From positions 1 to 8,424 of the forward strand of contig JAHEMB010000105.1 of NCBI GenBank assembly GCA_024643915.1: DNA of 8,424 bases. The letters run 5' to 3'. The notes beneath the pieces are model-generated. The model saw nothing but the letters and a program-made list of their open reading frames with translations, did not search any database and was not told the origin of the DNA. Shown piece by piece: positions 4,767 through 8,424 of the stretch. The translations under genes and the position numbers were made by a program. Source of the stretch: Rhodothermaceae bacterium. Its GTDB lineage: Bacteria; Bacteroidota; Rhodothermia; Rhodothermales; JAHEMB01. Position 1 is the first letter of the stretch. Every line of letters begins with the position of its first letter.

Positions 4767-6491
4767 ATGCGTACATCCGCACCCAGGCAGCAACGTCCCA
4801 GCCCGACGCCCGCGCAAGGGTCTGCGCTGGCAAGTGCGGGGGTGCGGCCCGCGGTGACGGCTGCTTTGCACGCTCCGGGCCACCCACTCGACTCCGCAAC
4901 GCGCACCTTCGCCTCGGCGCGCCTGGGCCACGACTTCAGCGCGGTGCGCGTGCACCGGGGTGCCGAAGCGGCGGCGGGCGCACAGGCCGTGGGCGCGGCG
5001 GCTTTCACCGTCGGCCAGGACATTGTTTTCGGGGCGGGGCGCTACGCGCCTGACACCGCTGCCGGGCGACGCCTGCTGACCCACGAACTCGCGCACACCG
5101 TGCAGCAGCGTCCGGCCCGGCCCGACGGCCCCCTCCCCTTGTTGGGCGCCACGTCTGCCCCCGAACGGACCGCTACCGCTGCCGCCCGCAACGCCGAGGC
5201 AGGCCGTCCAGCGGGACCGCTCGGGACCAGTCGCTATGGGGTCGCGCGGCAGACGCCTGAGGCGGCTGCCGAAGAGGAGGCCGAGGCGGAGGCCACGGAC
5301 ACAGCGGTAGAAGAAGAAACCCCTCCGAAAGATGTGATGGCCGGCACCCCCGTCTCTGCCATCATCATCGACCTGGCGAGCGGGCGCGTCGGGTTCTACG
5401 TCCCTGGCCCGACGTTCTTTATCCTCGGCAACGTCTCTACCGATCTCAAGCCGGGGGAATACACGGTCAGACCTGAGCCGGAGAATCAAAAATGGGTCTT
5501 CGTGGCGAACTCGCCGGGGATCAAGCCCGGGCAACGGTTCAAAGTGACCCTGGAGGGCGCCCTGCCCTGGACCCTCTCCTATCCCGACGAACTCCCCGTG
5601 ACGGTAGGCGTGGGCACCGGCACCGCCATCGACTTGATGCGCAAGTTCGATGAGATGAGCGGCCAGGACATCCCCGAGGATCCCACCATCGACGGCTTCT
5701 TCGACTATGATCACGAGCCGAAGTGGGAAGTAACGGGCGACACCGGCGCCTACTCGACCGTCGTCACCCTGAAATATTTCGGCGGCGGCACCGAGGTGAT
5801 CGACCTGGCGACGGTGGGCAACGAGAAGATGGGGGACGAGGAAAAAGAGAAGGCCCTGGCAGATGGCACCAAATCGACCAGTGGACGGATCAAGCCGACG
5901 GTGCTCAACCGCTCCACGGTGCCTAACCTGTGGGACCTGAAACAGTCGATCCGCCGCTTTCACGCCCGCCTCAAAGCCGCCGGTGAAGACGGCCTGCTTG
6001 CCCAAACCCTGAAAGATTTCCCGAAGGTCTTCACCGCGATTTTCGTCCAAGCGTACCTGGCAAAGCCCTCGCTTGCGCCCGCCGCCCGGCCACCGAGCGG
6101 CGCGACAGCTACCCGTGCCACCCTTGAGGCCCAAGGCGCGCTCAGGAAAGGGATGACGGAGGTCCTTGCGAAGGGCGGCACCCGCGACGTAACCGTACGC
6201 GGCATCGGTTTCACGATCAGCGGAGCGCTGCGGGCCGGGAAGGAGCTAGTCGTCAAGTACAGCCACATCGTGCGGGTGTCCAAAGATGCCCCGGCAGGGA
6301 TGGGCAAGCAAATGCACGCCGCCTTCGAATCAGCCGCGCAAGCGGCAGGGCGCGAGTCTGGGGCGTCCTCCGTACGGGTCATCGTCGAACTCGTACAGAA
6401 TCCGCACTGGAAAGATTTTCTTACGAACCGAGGCTATCAGTGGATGTCCAGCGCGGAAGGGATCGGCATGACGAAAATCTTTCCGCTGTAG
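4767..6491 (+). CDS. DUF4157 (eCIS core domain) protein with GNAT-like C-terminus, candidate effector
   Basis: A 574-residue multidomain protein. Residues 1-39 are a low-complexity Pro/Ala/Ser-rich arm. Residues about 40-114 are a DUF4157 domain: HPLDSATRTF, the LGHDFSAVRVHRG segment, AFTVGQDIVFGAGRY, and the zinc-metalloprotease-type motif HELAH (106-110) in LLTHELAHTVQQ. A disordered Ala/Glu-rich linker (about 115-190) follows, then a beta-rich region (about 195-350) that I do not recognise. The C-terminus (about 470-574) carries PAGMGKQMHAAFE (509-521), VRVIVELVQNPHWKDFLTNR (537-556) and GYQWM, which resembles the xxGxG loop, beta5 and N...F...GY pattern of GNAT acetyltransferases. There is no signal peptide, as expected for a cargo loaded from the cytoplasm. 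DUF4157 is known as a marker of extracellular contractile injection system cargo; no such system is visible here. ATG at 4767 has only a weak AGGG upstream. DUF4157 assignment is firm; effector role and GNAT call are inference. Confidence 0.85.
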   Translation: MRTSAPRQQRPSPTPAQGSALASAGVRPAVTAALHAPGHPLDSATRTFASARLGHDFSAVRVHRGAEAAAGAQAVGAAAFTVGQDIVFGAGRYAPDTAAGRRLLTHELAHTVQQRPARPDGPLPLLGATSAPERTATAAARNAEAGRPAGPLGTSRYGVARQTPEAAAEEEAEAEATDTAVEEETPPKDVMAGTPVSAIIIDLASGRVGFYVPGPTFFILGNVSTDLKPGEYTVRPEPENQKWVFVANSPGIKPGQRFKVTLEGALPWTLSYPDELPVTVGVGTGTAIDLMRKFDEMSGQDIPEDPTIDGFFDYDHEPKWEVTGDTGAYSTVVTLKYFGGGTEVIDLATVGNEKMGDEEKEKALADGTKSTSGRIKPTVLNRSTVPNLWDLKQSIRRFHARLKAAGEDGLLAQTLKDFPKVFTAIFVQAYLAKPSLAPAARPPSGATATRATLEAQGALRKGMTEVLAKGGTRDVTVRGIGFTISGALRAGKELVVKYSHIVRVSKDAPAGMGKQMHAAFESAAQAAGRESGASSVRVIVELVQNPHWKDFLTNRGYQWMSSAEGIGMTKIFPL

Positions 6492-6504
6492 CACCGGCCC
6501 GGAC

Positions 6505-8010
6505 CTACCGGATCAACTCGATGTTGCTGTTGCGGTAGCGGTGGAAATACATGGCCGTGTTGACGTTGCCCTCGCGGAAGTCGAGGCGGAGGGCGAGGCC
6601 CTGGTAGGGCGGTGCGGCATGGATGGCCTCGCGCAGGGGCAGGTCGGGGGTGGCCGCCAGGAGGGAGAGCAGGTACCGCGCCACGTCGTAGCCGGTATAG
6701 GCGAGGTGGTCGGGGTTGGAGCCGGCGAGGGCGCGGTAGCGCTCGATGAAGCGCTGCGTCTCAGGCGTGGGCGTTCCAACGAAGAAGTCGTTGGTGTAGA
6801 CGGCCTCGTGGCGGCTGGCGGGGCGCGCGAGGCGTTCCTGGTCGTGCCACTCCGAGTTGCCCAGCACCTGGGCGTCGATTTCCAGCCGGTCGAGGCTTTC
6901 GAGGGCGCTGCCGATGTGCGAGGCGGCATTGTTGCCGGAGACGGGCAGGTAGATGGCGTCGGCCCGCCGCAGCAGTTCTTCGCTCGCGTAGCGGTCGAGC
7001 TGGGACCAGCCGCTGGCGGCGGGGATGAGCTGGTAGAAAAGCAAGTCCTGGCCGCGCTCTCGCATCTCCTGCTGGAAACCCTCGGCCATGCGCTCGCTGA
7101 TGCTGTTACCGAGCTGGGCAAAGACGCCGAGGTCGTCGTGGCCGAGCACGTCGAGGGCGAAGCGGGCCATGAGGCGGCCCCGCAGCATGATGGAGGGGTT
7201 GGCCTGGAAGACGTAGCGCCGCTCCTCGGCCACGTCCTCGTCGGTGGCGAGGGGGGCCATCATCACCACGCCGTTGCGCTCGGCCACCTCGGCGGCGGCC
7301 CGCGCCTGGTTGCTGAATAGCGGGCCGAAGATGACCTCGGCGCCCTGCGCCCCCGCCAGGTCGGCCACAGCCTGACTCGCATCGACGGGGTCAGCGCCGG
7401 AGTCGGCGAAGACCATGCGGACGGGCCGCGTCTGCCCCGCCTCGGCGTTGTGCGCCTCCACGGCCAGGCGGATGCCGTTGAAGAGCGCCTGCGTGATGTT
7501 CTTCTCATCGCCGCCGAGAGGCAGCACGATGCCCAGGTCCGCCACCTCCACCGCCGCCGTACCGCCGCCCGTCTGTTGCCGTGCGAGGCCGGCCAGCCGC
7601 CGCGCCTCTTCCACGTAGCCACTCGTGGGGAAGCGTTGCAGGAAATCCTCCATCAGCTCCGCTACCCGCCGGTACTCGGCCTGCCGGAAGAGCGCTTTGC
7701 CGGCCATGATGACGGAGGCCGTCGTCTTCCGGTTGAGCGGATAAGTGCGGTAGACGAGCCGGAAGCGCCGGTAGGCCATCCCATAGTCGCCCTCGTCGAA
7801 CGCCTCCAGCGCCTGCGTGAAGACCGACTCCGCCTCCGCGTTCACCGGCACCTCCTGCGCCGTCGCCGGGCGCACGAGCATCAACGCTGCGAAAAACAGT
7901 GCCAGGAGGACAGGGCGCGCGTATGGACGATCTTTTCGCGTCCTCCCCTTCCACACGTCCACACGTCCACACGTCCACACGTTTTGCTGGGGCGAAGTAG
8001 AACCCGTCAT
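6505..8010 (-). CDS. TPR plus periplasmic-binding (Peripla_BP_6-like) protein
   Basis: An exported two-domain protein, 501 residues from the ATG at 8010. A signal peptide is clear: basic KGRTRKDRPYARP, hydrophobic VLLALFFAALMLV, then RPATA before Gln52. Residues about 58-145 are TPR-like (ALEAFDEGDYGMAYRRFRLV, FLQRFPTSGYVEEARRLAG). Residues about 155-495 form a type I periplasmic-binding fold: VADLGIVLPLGG, ALFNGIRLAVEAHN, GAEVIFGPLFSNQARAAAE, VVMMAPLATDE, DAIYLPVSGNNAA and LAYTGYDVARYLL. The layout resembles LpoA-type penicillin-binding-protein activators as well as ABC solute receptors; no transporter genes are adjacent. The start is uncertain: ATG at 8025 overlaps the guaA stop as ATGA, ATG at 8010 is chosen, and a GTG at 7956 just after an 8-bp repeat array would give a more normal 14-residue basic region. 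It converges on the DUF4157 gene with 13 bp between stops. Confidence 0.82.
   Translation of the reverse strand: MTGSTSPQQNVWTCGRVDVWKGRTRKDRPYARPVLLALFFAALMLVRPATAQEVPVNAEAESVFTQALEAFDEGDYGMAYRRFRLVYRTYPLNRKTTASVIMAGKALFRQAEYRRVAELMEDFLQRFPTSGYVEEARRLAGLARQQTGGGTAAVEVADLGIVLPLGGDEKNITQALFNGIRLAVEAHNAEAGQTRPVRMVFADSGADPVDASQAVADLAGAQGAEVIFGPLFSNQARAAAEVAERNGVVMMAPLATDEDVAEERRYVFQANPSIMLRGRLMARFALDVLGHDDLGVFAQLGNSISERMAEGFQQEMRERGQDLLFYQLIPAASGWSQLDRYASEELLRRADAIYLPVSGNNAASHIGSALESLDRLEIDAQVLGNSEWHDQERLARPASRHEAVYTNDFFVGTPTPETQRFIERYRALAGSNPDHLAYTGYDVARYLLSLLAATPDLPLREAIHAAPPYQGLALRLDFREGNVNTAMYFHRYRNSNIELIR
7951..7982. repeat. Exact 8-bp tandem repeat CCACACGT x4
   Basis: Four perfect copies of CCACACGT start at 7951, 7959, 7967 and 7975 (ACGTGTGG on the minus strand). 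They lie between the end of guaA and the signal-peptide codons of the binding protein. If translation starts at 8010 or 8025 the array is coding, and because 8 is not a multiple of 3 a change in copy number would shift the frame. Each unit also contains GTG on the minus strand, one of which is in frame at 7956. Confidence 0.9.
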
Positions 8011-8021
8011 GATCGTAGCAG

Positions 8022-8424
8022 TCATTCCCATTCGATGGTAGCGGGTGGCTTGGAGCTGACGTCGTAGACGCAGCGGTTGATGCCCCGGATCTCGTTGACA
8101 ATGCGGTTGGAGACGCGGGCGAGGAAGTCGTAGGGCAGGTGCGCCCAGTCGGCGGTCATGCCGTCCACGCTGGTGACGGCGCGGAGGGCGCAGACGTTCT
8201 CGTAGGTGCGCTCGTCGCCCATCACGCCCACCGTCTGCACGGGCAGCAGCACAGCGAAGGCCTGCCACACCTCGTCGTAGAGGCCGCTGCTCTTGAGCTC
8301 TTCGATAAAGATGGCGTCGGCCTCGCGGAGGATGGCGAGTTCGTCCCGGGTGACGGGGCCAATGACGCGGATGGCCAGGCCGGGCCCGGGGAACGGGTGC
8401 CGCCCGATGATCTCCTGGGGCACG
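8022..8424 (-). CDS. guaA: GMP synthase (glutamine-hydrolysing), C-terminal part
   Basis: The C-terminal dimerisation domain of GMP synthase, which aminates XMP to GMP using ATP and glutamine in cytoplasmic purine synthesis. About 134 residues are visible; the glutamine amidotransferase and ATP-pyrophosphatase domains lie beyond the right edge. Family landmarks are RHPFPGPGLAIRVIGPVTRD, WQAFAVLLPVQTVGVMGDER, DGMTADWAHLPYDFL, RIVNEIRGINRCVYDVSSKP and the invariant tail KPPATIEWE followed by TGA. The identity is close to certain. The stop codon overlaps an ATG (ATGA at 8025-8022) that is in frame with the downstream binding-protein gene, which may allow coupled translation. Confidence 0.97.
   Translation of the reverse strand, partial: VPQEIIGRHPFPGPGLAIRVIGPVTRDELAILREADAIFIEELKSSGLYDEVWQAFAVLLPVQTVGVMGDERTYENVCALRAVTSVDGMTADWAHLPYDFLARVSNRIVNEIRGINRCVYDVSSKPPATIEWE

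Noticed and set aside
4572..6134. Long 520-residue open frame on the minus strand opposite the DUF4157 gene
   Set aside because: Its translation is Arg/Gly-rich with no recognisable domain, while the opposite strand encodes a clear DUF4157 domain. It is an antisense shadow favoured by high GC.
6492..6504. Bidirectional terminator between the convergent DUF4157 and binding-protein genes
   Set aside because: The 13-bp spacer and its flanks have short GC complementarity but no stable stem followed by a T-run on either strand.
6541..7320. 259-residue plus-strand frame inside the binding-protein gene
   Set aside because: Gly/Val/Glu-rich antisense translation with no domain; the minus strand carries the periplasmic-binding fold.
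7951..7982. Possible CRISPR-like or iteron array
   Set aside because: The 8-bp units are contiguous with no spacers, there are only four, and no cas or replication gene is nearby.

Overview
The window is a GC-rich bacterial chromosome segment dominated by housekeeping genes from a Gram-negative cell: a BamD-type outer-membrane assembly lipoprotein, a periplasmic binding protein and a murein amidase. Most starts lack a convincing Shine-Dalgarno sequence. Together with protein flavour (PRX-like1 thioredoxin protein, DUF47/PhoU protein, TPR plus periplasmic-binding protein beside guaA) this suggests a high-GC member of the Bacteroidota/Rhodothermota side of the FCB group. That placement is inference; there is no rRNA or other marker here to fix it.

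Layout. The left edge (2-670, +) is the 3' end of an N-acetylmuramoyl-L-alanine amidase. It converges on a four-gene minus-strand block, transcribed right to left: bamD (3717-2908), nadD (2827-2240), a PhoU-like gene (2137-1463) and a thioredoxin-family gene (1379-798). The block ends at a clear intrinsic terminator (771-741). Divergent from bamD, after a 198-bp shared upstream region, lies a plus-strand DUF6714-like gene (3916-4464). A 302-bp gap with repeats and interlocking inverted repeats leads to a 574-residue DUF4157 (eCIS core domain) protein (4767-6491). It converges, with 13 bp between stop codons, on a minus-strand TPR plus periplasmic-binding protein. That gene directly follows the 3' end of guaA, which runs off the right edge.

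Most genes serve separate basic functions: cell-wall remodelling, outer-membrane protein insertion, NAD synthesis, phosphate control, redox and GMP synthesis. The DUF4157 gene is the accessory element. It has an N-terminal HELAH zinc-protease-like eCIS domain, an unrecognised beta-rich middle and a C-terminal stretch resembling a GNAT acetyltransferase core, so it looks like an orphan effector or toxin of a contractile injection system. No injection-system structural genes are visible.

The most unusual non-coding signal is a class of degenerate 7-nt-period repeats in several gaps. Each gap has its own heptamer, and three gaps hold units in both orientations so that a hairpin can form. A related but exact 8-bp x4 tandem repeat sits at the uncertain 5' end of the binding-protein gene, where its copy number would affect the reading frame.
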